A DNA stretch of 64,000 nucleotides from Phytopseudomonas argentinensis (lineage in GTDB: Bacteria; Pseudomonadota; Gammaproteobacteria; Pseudomonadales; Pseudomonadaceae), in assembly GCF_900113905.1 (NCBI RefSeq), contig NZ_FORC01000002.1, positions 730,772 through 794,771 of the forward strand. Reading direction: 5' to 3'. Each line of letters begins with the position of its first letter. The first letter of the stretch is position 1. Below the pieces are notes generated by a model. That model was not told the DNA's origin, made no database searches, and saw nothing but the letters and a program-made list of their open reading frames with translations. The position numbers were made by a program, and so were the translations under genes. This document shows, piece by piece, positions 44,959 through 55,258 of the stretch.

Positions 44959-46404
44959 TCAGGCCGGATGCATGCCCGAGCGTTTGAGCAGCTGCTTGCA
45001 GCGCTCGGACAGGTGCACCACGCGCAGGTGCTTGCCAGCCTTGGTGTAGCGCTCGCGCAGGGTGATCAGGGCGGCGATGGCCGAGTAGTCGACGAAGCTC
45101 AGGTGGCGGCAGTCCACCGTGACGTGCTCGGGATCGTTGGTGGTATCGAACTGATTGAGAAACTGCGTGGTGGAGGCGAAGAACAGCGTGCCCCAGGGTA
45201 GATAGAGCTTGCTGCCATCGGCCTCGATACGGGTCTCGGCGTGCAGTTCGCGGGCGTGCTGCCAGGCGAAGTTCAGCGCGGCGATGACGATGCCGCACGA
45301 CACCGCCACGGCCAGGTCGGTGAGCACGGTGATGACGGTCACGGCGACGATCACCAGCACGTCGTTGAGCGGCACCTTGCCGAGCACCCGTAGCGACGCC
45401 CAGGCGAAGGTCTGCTGGGCGACCACGAACATCACGCCGACCAGCGCAGCGAGGGGGATCAGCTCGATCAGCGGCGACAGGAACAGGATATAGAGCAGGA
45501 TCATCACGCCCGCGACGATGCCGGACAGGCGGCCGCGACCGCCGGAGCTGAGGTTGATCATGGTCTGGCCGATCATCGCGCAGCCGCCCATGCCGCCACA
45601 CATGCCCGAGGCGATGTTGGCCGCGCCCAGGGCCACGCACTCGCGGTCCGGGTGGCCACGGCTTTCGGTGATCTCATCGGTGAGGTTGAGGGTCAGCAGG
45701 GTTTCCAGCAGACCGACCATGGCCATCAATACTGCGTAAGGCAGGATGATCTTCAGGGTTTCCAGGGTCCAGGGAATCTGCGGCAGCGCCGGTACCGGCA
45801 GGCCGCCGGCGATCTTCGCCATATCGCCCAGGGTGTGGGTCGGCAAGTGGAGGAAGTAGGTCAGCAGCCCCACGCTGAGGATCGCCGCCAAGGCCGGCGG
45901 AATCGCCTTGGTCAGGCGCGGCAGGATATAGACGATGGCCATGGTCAGCGCCACCAGGCCAATCATCAGGTACAGGGCGTTGCCCTCGATCCAGCGACCG
46001 TCGTGCTGGAAGTGTTCCAGTTGCGCGGTGGCGATGACGATGGCCAGGCCGTTGACGAAGCCGAGCATCACCGGGTGCGGCACCATGCGCACCAGCTTGC
46101 CCAGACGCAGCAGGCCGAAGGCCGTCATGATCAGGCCGCCGAGCAGCACGGTGGCCAGCAGGTACTCGACGCCGTGCTGCACCACCAAGGCGATGATGAC
46201 CACCGCCATGGAGCCGGCCGCGCCGGAAATCATCCCCGGACGACCGCCGAACAGGGCGGTGATCAGGCAGATGAAGAAGGCGCCATACAGGCCCATCAGC
46301 GGGTTGACCTGGGCGACCAGGGCGAAGGCGATGCACTCGGGCACCAGCGCGAACGAGGACGTGAGACCGGCCAGGATATCGGCGCGCAGACGAGCGATTT
46401 TCAT
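44959..46404 (-). CDS. SulP-family anion transporter with STAS domain
   Basis: A 481-residue transporter. The N-terminal part has SulP features (DILAGLTSSFALVPECIAFALVA, GLYGAFFICLITALFGG, MVPHPVMLGFVNGLAI) across about ten or more helices, and GMCGGMGGCAMIGQTMINLSSGGR, a conserved block. The C-terminal 80 residues form a STAS domain (VTVDCRHLSFVDYSAIAALITL). SulP proteins move sulfate, bicarbonate or other anions; the substrate is not fixed here. ATG 46404 is the natural start. It converges on the thaumatin-like gene with a 28-nt gap. Confidence 0.92.
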   Translation of the reverse strand: MKIARLRADILAGLTSSFALVPECIAFALVAQVNPLMGLYGAFFICLITALFGGRPGMISGAAGSMAVVIIALVVQHGVEYLLATVLLGGLIMTAFGLLRLGKLVRMVPHPVMLGFVNGLAIVIATAQLEHFQHDGRWIEGNALYLMIGLVALTMAIVYILPRLTKAIPPALAAILSVGLLTYFLHLPTHTLGDMAKIAGGLPVPALPQIPWTLETLKIILPYAVLMAMVGLLETLLTLNLTDEITESRGHPDRECVALGAANIASGMCGGMGGCAMIGQTMINLSSGGRGRLSGIVAGVMILLYILFLSPLIELIPLAALVGVMFVVAQQTFAWASLRVLGKVPLNDVLVIVAVTVITVLTDLAVAVSCGIVIAALNFAWQHARELHAETRIEADGSKLYLPWGTLFFASTTQFLNQFDTTNDPEHVTVDCRHLSFVDYSAIAALITLRERYTKAGKHLRVVHLSERCKQLLKRSGMHPA

Positions 46405-46724
46405 GGGTTACCTGAATCGAGCAAGACGGACGCCCGGCAGGCGCGGGGCGTGATACGGCCTGTGCGGCCTTGGAGTTGGAAGGCCTGCGATGGTAAGGAA
46501 TCACGGTCGTGAAGGCCAGTGCCGTGGAGCTGAGCGCTGATGCGTTGCCCGGTTTCGCGGCGTTGGGCCTGGCAGCGAACTGCCCTGCGACAACAAGGCC
46601 GGCCAGCAAAAATGTGGCCTGGCTGGCTTTTGGAGCGACCAATAGGTCTAATTAGGCTTTTTCTCAGGCGCAAAATCGGCAGTAGACTGTCGCCTGCCCA
46701 AAAAACGATGACGAGGTAAACGCG
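46405..46724. other. Divergent intergenic region, 320 nt
   Basis: Holds the promoters of the SulP and fabV genes. No coding frame, terminator or recognised operator is visible. Confidence 0.35.
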
Positions 46725-47933
46725 TTGATTATTCACCCTAAAGTTCGTGGCTTCATCTGTACCACCACCCACCCGCTGGGTTGCGAGCGCAACGTGGCCG
46801 AGCAGATCGAGGCGACGCGCAAACTGGGCGTGCGTAATGACGGGCCGAAAAAGGTGCTGGTGATCGGTGCTTCCAGCGGCTACGGCCTGGCTGCGCGCAT
46901 CACCGCCGCCTTCGGCTTTGGCGCCGATACCCTGGGCGTGTTCTTCGAGAAACCGGGCACCGAAACCAAGGCCGGCACTGCTGGCTGGTACAACTCGGCG
47001 GCGTTCGACAAGTTCGCCAAGGCCGAGGGCCTGTACAGCAAGTCGATCAACGGCGACGCCTTCTCCGATGAAGCCCGTGCCAAGGTCATCGAGCTGATCA
47101 AGAACGAGATGGGCGGCAAGGTCGACCTGATCGTCTACTCCCTGGCCTCGCCGGTGCGCAAGCTGCCGCAGAGCGGTGAAGTGGTCCGTTCGGCACTCAA
47201 GCCCATTGGCCAGCCCTACAAGTCGACCGCCATCGACACCAACAAGGACACCATTATCGAGGCGTCCATCGAGCCCGCTACCGAGCAGGAAGTTGCCGAT
47301 ACCGTGACCGTCATGGGCGGCCAGGACTGGCAGCTGTGGATCGACGCCCTGGCTGGCGCCGACGTGTTGGCCGAAGGCGCGCGTACCGTGGCGTTCAGCT
47401 ACATCGGCACGGAAATCACCTGGCCGATCTATTGGCACGGTGCGCTGGGCAAGGCCAAGCAGGATCTGGACGAAACTGCCCTGCGCCTGGACAAGAAGCT
47501 GGCCGGTGAAGTCAAAGGCGGCGCCAACGTGGCCGTGCTCAAGTCGGTGGTCACCCAGGCCAGCTCGGCCATTCCGGTGATGCCGCTGTACCTGTCGATG
47601 GTGTTCAAGATCATGCAGGAAAAGGGCGTCCACGAGGGCACCCAGGACCAGCTCGACCGCCTGTTCCGTGACCGCCTGTACCGCGCTGACGGCGCCCCGG
47701 CTGCAGTCGACGAAAAAGCCCGCCTGCGCCTGGACGACTGGGAACTGCGCGACGACGTACAGGACGCCTGCAAGGCCATGTGGCCACAGGTGACCACCGA
47801 GAACCTGTTCGAGCTGACCGACTATGCCGGTTACAAGAAGCAGTTCCTCAACCTGTTCGGCTTCGAGCGCAGCGACGTGGACTACGATGCCGATGTGGCT
47901 ACCGACGTCCAGTTCGACGTGGTGCAGCTGTAA
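46725..47933 (+). CDS. fabV: FabV enoyl-ACP reductase
   Basis: A 402-residue trans-2-enoyl-ACP reductase (NADH). It begins [21 protein letters not shown], the standard FabV N-terminus, has the Rossmann segment [16 protein letters not shown], and carries the FabV-specific Y-x8-K pair (Tyr236, Lys245 in [12 protein letters not shown]). It catalyses the last step of fatty-acid elongation. FabV enzymes are known for low sensitivity to triclosan. The start is TTG 46725, with GAGGT 8 nt upstream; no in-frame ATG precedes the conserved start. A terminator follows. Confidence 0.96.
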   Translation: MIIHPKVRGFICTTTHPLGCERNVAEQIEATRKLGVRNDGPKKVLVIGASSGYGLAARITAAFGFGADTLGVFFEKPGTETKAGTAGWYNSAAFDKFAKAEGLYSKSINGDAFSDEARAKVIELIKNEMGGKVDLIVYSLASPVRKLPQSGEVVRSALKPIGQPYKSTAIDTNKDTIIEASIEPATEQEVADTVTVMGGQDWQLWIDALAGADVLAEGARTVAFSYIGTEITWPIYWHGALGKAKQDLDETALRLDKKLAGEVKGGANVAVLKSVVTQASSAIPVMPLYLSMVFKIMQEKGVHEGTQDQLDRLFRDRLYRADGAPAAVDEKARLRLDDWELRDDVQDACKAMWPQVTTENLFELTDYAGYKKQFLNLFGFERSDVDYDADVATDVQFDVVQL

Positions 47934-47953
47934 CCCGCGCACTGCCAGCATGC

Positions 47954-47981
47954 AAAAAGGGACGCCGAGGCGTCCCTTTTT
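47954..47981 (+). terminator. Rho-independent terminator
   Basis: AAAAAGGGACG, a 6-nt loop, then CGTCCCTTTTT, 20 nt after fabV. Its symmetry also serves the convergent oxidoreductase gene. Confidence 0.9.
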
Positions 47982-48000
47982 GTTGCCTGCTCGATAAGCC

Positions 48001-49107
48001 TCAGCTCACCGGTTCGCTGGTGTTGACGTACTCGGGCACCTCGGCCAGCGGCAGGCGGCGTGCCTGCTCGACGCTGACGCCAGGGCGCTTGGGCAGCGGG
48101 TCGAGGCGCTGCGGCTGGCCGCTTTGCAGGGCGCGCTCGATGGCTTCGAGTACCCGCACGTCGCGCCAGCCCTCGTCACCGTCTGGCTCCGGCTCGCGGT
48201 TCTGCAGGATGCAGTCGGAGAAATACTGGGTTTCGCCGGCGAACTGGTCGACCACCGGGTGTTCATGCTCGGTGGTTTTCCCGTCGATGGTGGCGCGGTA
48301 ACTGATCGCCGTGCCGTCGCCAAAACCGAAGCTGGGCGACGCCTCGAACTCGCCCTTGCTGCCGATCACCTGCAGGCGTTCGGTGCTGGGCAGGCTGTAG
48401 CTCACGGTGAACACCGCCATGCGTTCCTCGGCGAAGCGCATGGTCACGGTCACGGTATCTGGCGTGTTGATTTCGCAGCCGGGGGTCTGCACGGCCACGG
48501 CGCGCACTTCCAGCGGCTCGTCATCGAACAGGTTGCGCACGGCATTGATCGGGTAGGGACCCATGTCGGTCACCGGGCCGGCCCAGTAGCCGCTCTGCAT
48601 GCGGTGGTTGGCCGGGTCGACGGTCTGGGTGAAGGTGGCAGTGAACAGCCGTGGGTCGCCGATGTCACCGGCGCGGATACGGTGGATCATCTCCACGGTT
48701 CCCGGCTCGAAGTGCAGGCGGTAGGCGATCATCAGTTTGGCGCCCGAGCGCTCGGCGGCTGCGGTGATGGCCTTGCAGTCTTCCTCGCTGGTGGCCATGG
48801 GCTTTTCCAGCAGCACGTGGATGCCGGCATCCAGGGCCGGCTCGGCGAATTCACGGTGGCGGAAGTTGGGCGTGGCCAGGTAGATGGCGTCGATCTCGCC
48901 GGAGGCCAGCAGGGCGGGAAATTCTTCGTAGCGGTAGCTCTTGATACCGTAGAGCTTGGCCAGCTTGTCGGCCTTGATCGGGTCGCCGGTGACCAGGGCG
49001 GTGATCACCGAGTTGTCGGTCTGGCCTACGCCTGGCATGAAGGCACCCTGGGAGATCCAGCCGCCACCGACGACCGCGTAACGAACCTTGCGTTGAGCAT
49101 CGGGCAT
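48001..49107 (-). CDS. Gfo/Idh/MocA-family oxidoreductase
   Basis: A 368-residue dehydrogenase. It has an N-terminal Rossmann motif (YAVVGGGWISQGAFMPGV), the EKP motif (VLLEKPMATSEEDC) and, in the second domain, YRLHFEPGTVEMI and SGYWAGPVTDMGPYPINAVRNL, typical of glucose-fructose-oxidoreductase-like members. It acts on a sugar or cyclitol with NAD(P). The substrate is not predictable and neighbours give no clue. ATG 49107 is the clear start. Confidence 0.9.
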   Translation of the reverse strand: MPDAQRKVRYAVVGGGWISQGAFMPGVGQTDNSVITALVTGDPIKADKLAKLYGIKSYRYEEFPALLASGEIDAIYLATPNFRHREFAEPALDAGIHVLLEKPMATSEEDCKAITAAAERSGAKLMIAYRLHFEPGTVEMIHRIRAGDIGDPRLFTATFTQTVDPANHRMQSGYWAGPVTDMGPYPINAVRNLFDDEPLEVRAVAVQTPGCEINTPDTVTVTMRFAEERMAVFTVSYSLPSTERLQVIGSKGEFEASPSFGFGDGTAISYRATIDGKTTEHEHPVVDQFAGETQYFSDCILQNREPEPDGDEGWRDVRVLEAIERALQSGQPQRLDPLPKRPGVSVEQARRLPLAEVPEYVNTSEPVS

Positions 49108-49311
49108 TTCATCAACTCCTCTGCAACGCCGAACCGCATTGTCCGGCCTCTATTCAATCGGCAGGTGGCGCGCCATGAAGTTCAGGCAAAGCGCCTACCG
49201 GTTGCGCTGGCGCGGCATTTACTCCGTCCATGAAATCATCGGGACGATCTGCGGTCTGTATGCCCGGCACGCCGACCGGCGCTGTTGTTTTGCCGTTAAC
49301 GGAGCGTTTTG

Positions 49312-49689
49312 ATGAAAGCCCTGATTTCCAGCCTGTTGCTCGTCGCCGCTCTGCCGGCACTGGCCGATACGGCTGCCAACCCACGTTGCGAAGCGAAGGC
49401 GGCGAGCATCGAAAAGCAGCTTCAGGCGGCCTGGGCCGAAGGTCATACGCAACAGGCCAAGGGGCTCAGCGCAGCCCTGGACGGCGTGCGTGAGCACTGT
49501 ACGGACAAGGAGCTGATGCGCGAACTGCAAGCCAAGGTCAACAAGGCCCGTGACGAGATACGCGAGCGTGAAGCCGACCTGCGTGAAGCCGAGCTGGCAG
49601 GCGATGCGGGAAAGATCGCCAAACGCCAGGCCAAGCTCGATGAAGCGCTCGAGGAATTGAAGGCCGCCGAGGCCGAGTTCAACCGCTGA
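49312..49689 (+). CDS. DUF1090 (YqjC-like) periplasmic protein
   Basis: A 125-residue protein with a signal peptide (MKALISSLLLVAALPALA), then NPRCEAKAASIEKQL and HCTDKELM, whose two cysteines are conserved in DUF1090, and a long charged coiled coil (ELQAKVNKARDEIREREADLREAELAG). Function is unknown. ATG 49312 has GGAG about 9 nt upstream; TTG 49309 is less likely. A very long hairpin follows. Confidence 0.88.
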   Translation: MKALISSLLLVAALPALADTAANPRCEAKAASIEKQLQAAWAEGHTQQAKGLSAALDGVREHCTDKELMRELQAKVNKARDEIREREADLREAELAGDAGKIAKRQAKLDEALEELKAAEAEFNR

Positions 49690-49694
49690 CACGC

Positions 49695-49747
49695 CCGCTG
49701 CAAAGCAAAAGCCCTGCGACATTGCAGGGCTTTTTGCTTTGCAGCGG
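49695..49747. terminator. Long bidirectional terminator hairpin
   Basis: CCGCTGCAAAGCAAAAGCC on one side and its near-perfect complement on the other, with GCCCTGC-GACATT-GCAGGGC at the tip. It lies between the convergent DUF1090 and FAD-oxidase genes and provides A and T runs on both strands. Confidence 0.85.
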
Positions 49748-49754
49748 TTGCTCG

Positions 49755-51050
49755 CTAGGCGAGGCGCTCGAAGCGGTAGGGGCTCGGGTCGACGATCGGC
49801 GTGGTCCCGCACAGCAGGTCAGCGGCCAGTTGTCCGGCGGCCGGCGAGGTGCCGAAGCCGTGGCCGGAGAAACCGGTGGCCAGGGTCAGGCCAGGCAGCT
49901 TGGCGACCGGGCCGATCACCGGGTTGGAGTCCGGGGTGATGTCGATGACGCCGGCCCAGCTCTGTTCGATCTGCGCTTTCTCGAACACCGGCCAGGCGGC
50001 GACCAGGTTGCGCATCGCTTCGTCGTTGAGCGCCGGGTTGGCCGCCGGATCCAAGGTGCGCACCTTCTCGAATGGCGTCACCGAGTTGCCGGTCCAGCGC
50101 CGCGCCAGCTTCAGGTCCCGGAAGAACTCCTTGCCGAAGGACACCCTCAGGAAGTCACGCTGCGCCTTGAGCTGCGGCAGGTAGCGCATGCCGATCAGCA
50201 GGTGGTCGAGGGTCAGGTGCGCATCCAGTGCGCCGCGCTGGGTGACGATGAAGCCACCATCCTTGTGGCGACGGAAGGAGAAGTCCGGCGCGCCCAGGGC
50301 GATCTCGGTCGGCCCGTCCATTGGCCCCGTGCGCATCACCGAACAGGTCAGCGGCAAGGTCGGCAGGTTGATGCCGTGGTTGCCGAGAAAGCGCCGCGAC
50401 CACATGCCAGAAGCCAGCAGTACCTGCTCGCAGCGGATCTCGCCGCGTTCGGTCAGCACGCCGCTGACCCGTCCGGCCGTGGTGACCAGGGTACGCACCG
50501 CGCAGTTCTCGATGATCAGCGCGCCTTTGGCCATCGCCGCCCTGGCGATCGCGCTGGAGGCCAGGGTCGGCTCGGCGCGAGCGTCGGACGGCGTGTAGAT
50601 GCCACCAGCCCAGTGGCCCTGGCCGCCGGGCGCCAGCTTGGCGATTTCCGCGGCGCTGACCAGGCGCGAGTCCAGGTTCAGCGACGCCACCGATTTCAGC
50701 CAGCCTTCGTGCATGCCCATCTGTGCGTCGTTACGGGCGACGAACAGGATGCCGGCCTGGCGGAAGCCAACGTCCTGGCCGACGCGTTCCGGCATTTGCT
50801 GCCACAGCCGCTCGGCGGCCAGGGCCAGGGGAATGTCGTGCATATGGCGGTTGGTCTTGCGCACCCAACCGAGGTTGCGCGAAGACTGCTCGGCCGCAAT
50901 GCGGCCTTTTTCCAGCACCACCACCGGAATGTTTCGCTCGGCCAGGGTCAGGGCTGCGGTAAGGCCGATGATGCCCCCACCGATGATGACCACCGCGCTG
51001 CTCGAGGGAAACTCGGTGGAGGTTTGTACGGGCTCTATTCGAGGCGACAT
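49755..51050 (-). CDS. FAD-dependent amine/D-amino-acid oxidase-type oxidoreductase
   Basis: A 431-residue DAO-superfamily flavoprotein. The FAD motif is VVIIGGGIIGLTAALTLAERN with VVVLEKG closing the fold; the C-terminal flavin motif is GLTLATGFSGHGFGTSPAAGQLAADLL. The substrate would be an amine or amino acid. It is the third gene of a - strand operon after an OCD-family protein and a RidA protein, a set that suggests amine catabolism with imine detoxification. ATG 51050 is chosen; GTG 51059 is an alternative. Neither has a strong ribosome-binding site. Confidence 0.9.
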   Translation of the reverse strand: MSPRIEPVQTSTEFPSSSAVVIIGGGIIGLTAALTLAERNIPVVVLEKGRIAAEQSSRNLGWVRKTNRHMHDIPLALAAERLWQQMPERVGQDVGFRQAGILFVARNDAQMGMHEGWLKSVASLNLDSRLVSAAEIAKLAPGGQGHWAGGIYTPSDARAEPTLASSAIARAAMAKGALIIENCAVRTLVTTAGRVSGVLTERGEIRCEQVLLASGMWSRRFLGNHGINLPTLPLTCSVMRTGPMDGPTEIALGAPDFSFRRHKDGGFIVTQRGALDAHLTLDHLLIGMRYLPQLKAQRDFLRVSFGKEFFRDLKLARRWTGNSVTPFEKVRTLDPAANPALNDEAMRNLVAAWPVFEKAQIEQSWAGVIDITPDSNPVIGPVAKLPGLTLATGFSGHGFGTSPAAGQLAADLLCGTTPIVDPSPYRFERLA

Positions 51051-51096
51051 GAACAGCACTCAACAGTAAGGGTGATGAGGTGACCGCAAACCCGGC

Positions 51097-51519
51097 TCAC
51101 TGAGCCAGGTTGATTTTCTTCACCTCGGCGCGCGAGGCGCCACGGAAGGCGGTCAGTTCCAGCTCGACCTTGTAGACGGTGGAGCCCAGGGGCGGGCAGG
51201 TAACGGTCGAGGCCGGGTCGATGCCGCGAAACTTCTCGCCGACGATGGTCATCACCCCGGGTACGTCCTGGGGGTTCTGGATGAACACGCGCGAGCACAC
51301 CACGTCGGCCAGGCTGGCATCCACGGCGGCGAGCGCCGCCTTGATGTTGGCGAACACCTGGTGGGTCTGCTCGGCCAGGTCGTCGGAGATTTCCTTGGTG
51401 TCCGGGTTACGGCCGGCGGTGTTGGACACGAAGATCCAGTCGCCCACCGCAACCACACGCGAGTAGCTGCCCATGTCTTCGTACTTGGAACCGGTTTTGA
51501 CTTTGCTGATGGTGGTCAT
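51097..51519 (-). CDS. RidA-family enamine/imine deaminase
   Basis: A 140-residue YjgF/YER057c/UK114 family protein with YSRVVAVGDWIFVSNTAG at the start and PLGSTVYKVELELTAFRG near the end. In classical RidA the key arginine lies in a CSRVFI-type segment; CSRVFIQNPQD is present. It hydrolyses reactive enamines/imines released by amine oxidation. It is between the OCD and FAD-oxidase genes, the expected source of such intermediates. Confidence 0.9.
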   Translation of the reverse strand: MTTISKVKTGSKYEDMGSYSRVVAVGDWIFVSNTAGRNPDTKEISDDLAEQTHQVFANIKAALAAVDASLADVVCSRVFIQNPQDVPGVMTIVGEKFRGIDPASTVTCPPLGSTVYKVELELTAFRGASRAEVKKINLAQ

Positions 51520-51546
51520 GGCGTAATGTCCTTGAATGAAGGGGGA

Positions 51547-52686
51547 TTAGCGAAGGGCCGGGGTTTCCCAGAGGTTCAGCTTCACGCCGATGCCCAGTTC
51601 GAGCGCCTTGCGGTACACCACGGTGCCCCAGGCCACGTCCTCGACAGGCATGCCACCGACCGACATGATGATGATTTCCTCGTCGTTACGACGGCCGGGC
51701 GCTTCGCCGGCGATGATCTTGCCGATGTCCTCGAGCTGTTCGAGGCTCAGCTTTCCTTCCTCGAGCATGTCCATGAAGTGCACGCCGATCACCGGCACGT
51801 GGTTGTGGGCAGGCTTGGGCAACTCCGCGTACCAGGCCTGGTACAGGCCGATGTTGTCCAGCACCTTGCGCACGTCGTGCTGTTCCATGCCCTCGTCGAT
51901 GTTGCAGCCGGCCGGCATGGCCAGGAAGGCGCCGGGCTTGACCCACTCGCGCTTGACCAGCGGGTACTCGCTGGGGTTGCCGGTCCTGCCGGAGGTGCAG
52001 TAGGTGACCAGATCCGAGCCGCGCACCACGTCTTCGATGCTGTCGACCACCTCGATGGTGGTGATCTGCGGGTAGGTTTGCGTAACCCAGTCGATGAACT
52101 CCTCGAGGCTCTTCTGGCTGCGGCCCTTGAGCTTGAGGGTGTCGATCAGCGGGCAGACGGCCAGAAAGGCGGCGAGGGTGGTCTTGCCCATCACGCCCGG
52201 GCCGAGCAGGCCGACCACCCGTGAATCCTTGCGGGCCAGGTGGCGTGCGCCCACCCCCGGAATGGCGCCGGTGCGGTAGGCCGACAGCAGGTTGGCCGAC
52301 ATGTGCGCCAGCGGCGCACCGGTGTCGACGTCATTCAGGGTGAACATCAGGATCGAGCGGGGCAGGCCCTTCTCGCGATTCTCGACGTTGGAGCCGTACC
52401 ACTTCACGCCGGCGGTGCGGAAGCTGCCACCCAGGTAGGCAGGCATCGCCATCATGCGGCGATCGGCAGCGTGGCGAGGCATGTTCGGGAAGGGTGAGTC
52501 TTCGGGAAAGCAGACCAGCGCGCCGTGGGAGTCATTGTTGGCGCCGGCCATTCGATAGTCGCCCTTGTAGAGCAGGTCGAACACCTCTTCCATGGTATTG
52601 ACGCAGGCGAGCATGTCGGTCACCCCGGCGCGGATCATGTCCTGCTCGGAGAGGTAGAGGAAGTCGATTCTTGTATGAGTTGTCAT
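51547..52686 (-). CDS. Ornithine cyclodeaminase / mu-crystallin family protein
   Basis: A 379-residue protein with the OCD Rossmann region (RVVGLLGPGVMGKTTLAAFLAV), a conserved N-terminal block (MPAYLGGSFRTAGVKWYGSNVENR) and SANLLSAYRTGAIPGVGARHLA, which is shared by the family. I recall database names of the type tyramine oxidase subunit B for this subgroup, but I do not rely on it. It heads the operon with RidA and an FAD oxidase. The reaction is probably NAD(P)-dependent and acts on an amino acid or imine. Confidence 0.88.
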   Translation of the reverse strand: MTTHTRIDFLYLSEQDMIRAGVTDMLACVNTMEEVFDLLYKGDYRMAGANNDSHGALVCFPEDSPFPNMPRHAADRRMMAMPAYLGGSFRTAGVKWYGSNVENREKGLPRSILMFTLNDVDTGAPLAHMSANLLSAYRTGAIPGVGARHLARKDSRVVGLLGPGVMGKTTLAAFLAVCPLIDTLKLKGRSQKSLEEFIDWVTQTYPQITTIEVVDSIEDVVRGSDLVTYCTSGRTGNPSEYPLVKREWVKPGAFLAMPAGCNIDEGMEQHDVRKVLDNIGLYQAWYAELPKPAHNHVPVIGVHFMDMLEEGKLSLEQLEDIGKIIAGEAPGRRNDEEIIIMSVGGMPVEDVAWGTVVYRKALELGIGVKLNLWETPALR

Positions 52687-53118
52687 GGCATTTCTCGAGG
52701 TCGGAAGTGCGGGCCTGGCACAACGGGGGTGTTAGCTGCAGCGCTCGGCATGCCTGAACGTCGCTGGACGTGCCGTGCGCGGCTGGAGCAATGGATGTCT
52801 GCCGGCAATGGGCATTCGCATCGCAATGCCACGGCAGAACCAGTCGGGCCGAATCGATGGTAGGTAAGTCGCGGCTGGGCCAGTTAGCCCAAATCGGCCA
52901 CTGTTAAGAGGGCGTCCGGTTGCCCGGTGCACACTTTTGGGGCGGCTTGGAAGCGGCCATCATGCAGACGCGCTCGCCCTCGTACGGGGGCTGAGCAGGC
53001 GCTTGTAGGGAAGGGTGATCGCCCGTCGTTGCGAGCCGGGCTGTTGAGCAGCGGCCGCCATGACCTGCAGGGCACGGCGGCGACGAGGCGCAAGCGGGGC
53101 GCTTGCGCCTTGGCAGGG
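52687..53118. other. Intergenic region, 432 nt
   Basis: Contains the promoter of the OCD operon and the hairpin at 53087-53109. I see no coding frame with a plausible start, and no RNA gene. Confidence 0.4.
53087..53109 (-). terminator. Hairpin after the chemoreceptor gene
   Basis: GGCGCAAGCG, GGG loop, CGCTTGCGCC: a perfect 10-bp stem 9 nt past the stop of the - strand receptor gene. There is no T tract. Confidence 0.5.
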
Positions 53119-55062
53119 TCAGGTTCGGAAACGCCCCACCAGACCATTGAGTTCACCGGACAGCGATTCCAGGCGCTGCGAATCGCTGCGTGCCGAATGA
53201 GCCAGCTCTTCGACCAACTGCGCATCGGTATGGATCTGCGCGATGTGCCGGTTGATGTCCTCGGCCACGTGGTGCTGCTCCTCGGCGGCGGTGGCGATCT
53301 GGTTGTTCTGGTCGCGGATCTCGTCGACCGAGGTGCGGATCTGCTCGAAGCTGTCGCGGGCCTGCTGGATGCGCTCCACGCTCTGCAGCGACATGCTCAG
53401 GCTGTTCTGCATCTGCTTGGTCACCTCCTGGGTGCGGCGCGCCAGGCCACCGAGCAGGCCGTCGATCTCCCCGGTGGAGTCGGCGGTACGCTTGGCCAGC
53501 GCGCGCACTTCGTCGGCGACCACCGCGAACCCTCGGCCCTGCTCGCCAGCGCGCGCCGCTTCGATGGCCGCGTTGAGGGCCAGCAGGTTGGTCTGCTCGG
53601 CGATCGAGCGGATGGTGTCCAGGATGGCGTTGATGTTCTTGCTGTCCTGCTCGAGCACCTGCATGGCCTGGGCGGACTTCTGCAGATTCTCGCTGAGCTG
53701 GGTAACGCTGCCGGTGGCCTCGTCGATCTGCAACTGGCCGTCGTGCACCTGGCGCTGGCCGGAGTCGGCTGACGACGCGGCGTTGCTGCAGGAGCGGGCC
53801 ACTTCGTTGGCAGTGGCGACCATCTCGTTGAAGGCGGTGGACACCAGTTCCACGGCTTCGCGCTGGCGGCCGGCGGCGTCGTTCATGTCCCGGGCCACGC
53901 GGGTGCTGGCGTCCGAGGCAGTCTGCAGGTCCGCCGAGGCGCTGCCGATACGCTGCACCAGGGTACGGATGGCGCCAAGGAACTGGTTGAACCAGCGTGC
54001 CAGCAGGGCGGTTTCGTCATTGCCGCGCACGTCCAGGCTGCGGGTCAGATCACCTTCGCCCTGGGCGATGCCTTCCAGGCCACCGGCCACGCTGCGGATC
54101 GGCTTGACGATCAATCCTGCGAAGCTGGCGCCGACAATGGCGAACAACACCGCCAGCACCGCGGCGATCACCGCGATCTGCCAGGTCAGGCTGGTGGCCT
54201 TGGCCATCACTTCGCTGCGCTCGATCAGGCCGATAAAGCGCCAGCCAAGGCTCTTCGACGACCATACGTTGGCCATGTAGGACACGCCGCCGAGCTCGAC
54301 TTCGACCAGGCCGCTCTCGACGCCGGCCAGCTCCGCATAGCCGTCGCCCAGCTCGCTGATCAGCTTGAAGTTATGCTCTGGGGTGCGCGGGTCGACCAGC
54401 ACGTTGCCGTTGCTTTCCAGCAGCATCAGGTAGCCGCTTTCGCCGAGTCTGATCTGCTTGACCAGTTCGGTGAGCTGCTTGAGCGACACGTCCAGGCCCA
54501 CCACGCCGACCTGCTGCCCCTGGGCATTGTCGACGGTGCGCACGGTGCCCATCAGCACCACGTCGTCGGGCGCCCAGTAGTAGGCGGCGGTGCGCACGGT
54601 CTTGCCGGGCGCGGCCATGGCCGCCTTGTACCATGGGCGCACGCGGGGGTCATAGCCAGTGAGCTTGGCATCGTCCGGCCAGGAGGCATAGCCGCCGTCG
54701 GCCTTGCCGAGTGACAGATAGGCAGTGCTCGGGTGGCTGGCGGCGAACTGACCGAACATGTCCAGAAACGCCTTGTTCTCATCGGTCAGCGGAATCGACG
54801 CCGCATCGGTGCCCGAGTAGTTCTTCAGCTCGCCGGCGTTGCGCACCGCCGGGTGCTTGGCCAGGTATTCGACGTTCTGCGCGATGGCATCGAAGAACTG
54901 GTTCATGGCGTTTTCGATCTGCCTGATCTCGCGGCTGCTGCTGTCCAGGAAGTCGTCCCGCGCCTGTTCGCGCAGGTTGACCACCACCACGACGGCGACC
55001 AGAACGACGGGCACACAGGCAATGGCCGCGAAGGCCCAGGTGAGTTTCTGTTTGATGTTCAC
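53119..55062 (-). CDS. PctA-like dCache chemoreceptor, copy 1
   Basis: A 647-residue receptor. Membrane helix 1 is [20 protein letters not shown]; a dCache sensor domain (about 40-280) follows, then helix 2 ([20 protein letters not shown]), HAMP and the signalling domain ([21 protein letters not shown]). The sensor has [20 protein letters not shown] and VGLDVSL, matching the amino-acid-binding motif of PctA-type dCache domains. It lacks a CheR pentapeptide. The start is GTG 55062 with AGGAA upstream. It is a tandem paralogue of the next receptor, with the same length. An amino-acid ligand is a motif-based inference. Confidence 0.92.
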   Translation of the reverse strand: MNIKQKLTWAFAAIACVPVVLVAVVVVVNLREQARDDFLDSSSREIRQIENAMNQFFDAIAQNVEYLAKHPAVRNAGELKNYSGTDAASIPLTDENKAFLDMFGQFAASHPSTAYLSLGKADGGYASWPDDAKLTGYDPRVRPWYKAAMAAPGKTVRTAAYYWAPDDVVLMGTVRTVDNAQGQQVGVVGLDVSLKQLTELVKQIRLGESGYLMLLESNGNVLVDPRTPEHNFKLISELGDGYAELAGVESGLVEVELGGVSYMANVWSSKSLGWRFIGLIERSEVMAKATSLTWQIAVIAAVLAVLFAIVGASFAGLIVKPIRSVAGGLEGIAQGEGDLTRSLDVRGNDETALLARWFNQFLGAIRTLVQRIGSASADLQTASDASTRVARDMNDAAGRQREAVELVSTAFNEMVATANEVARSCSNAASSADSGQRQVHDGQLQIDEATGSVTQLSENLQKSAQAMQVLEQDSKNINAILDTIRSIAEQTNLLALNAAIEAARAGEQGRGFAVVADEVRALAKRTADSTGEIDGLLGGLARRTQEVTKQMQNSLSMSLQSVERIQQARDSFEQIRTSVDEIRDQNNQIATAAEEQHHVAEDINRHIAQIHTDAQLVEELAHSARSDSQRLESLSGELNGLVGRFRT

Positions 55063-55191
55063 GGTGGTTCCTGCAGGGTGGTAAAGCGTTTTTGTTGGGT
55101 TTTTACAGCTTAGAAGCAGGCAGAAAAGGCGGCTGGCAAATTTGCAGTCGCTGTGAACATTGAGTCGGCGTGGCGGATACAAACTTGAGCA

Positions 55192-55225
55192 CCCGCCCGT
55201 CACGTTTTTTTACATGATGGGCGGG
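55192..55225 (-). terminator. Hairpin between the tandem chemoreceptors
   Basis: CCCGCCCGTCA, a 12-nt loop containing T7, then TGATGGGCGGG (one G-T pair). It lies 34 nt beyond the stop of receptor copy 2 and suggests separate transcription of the copies. Confidence 0.5.
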
Positions 55226-55258
55226 CGTGGCGGGCGGGTAGACGGCGGTAGGGAAGTA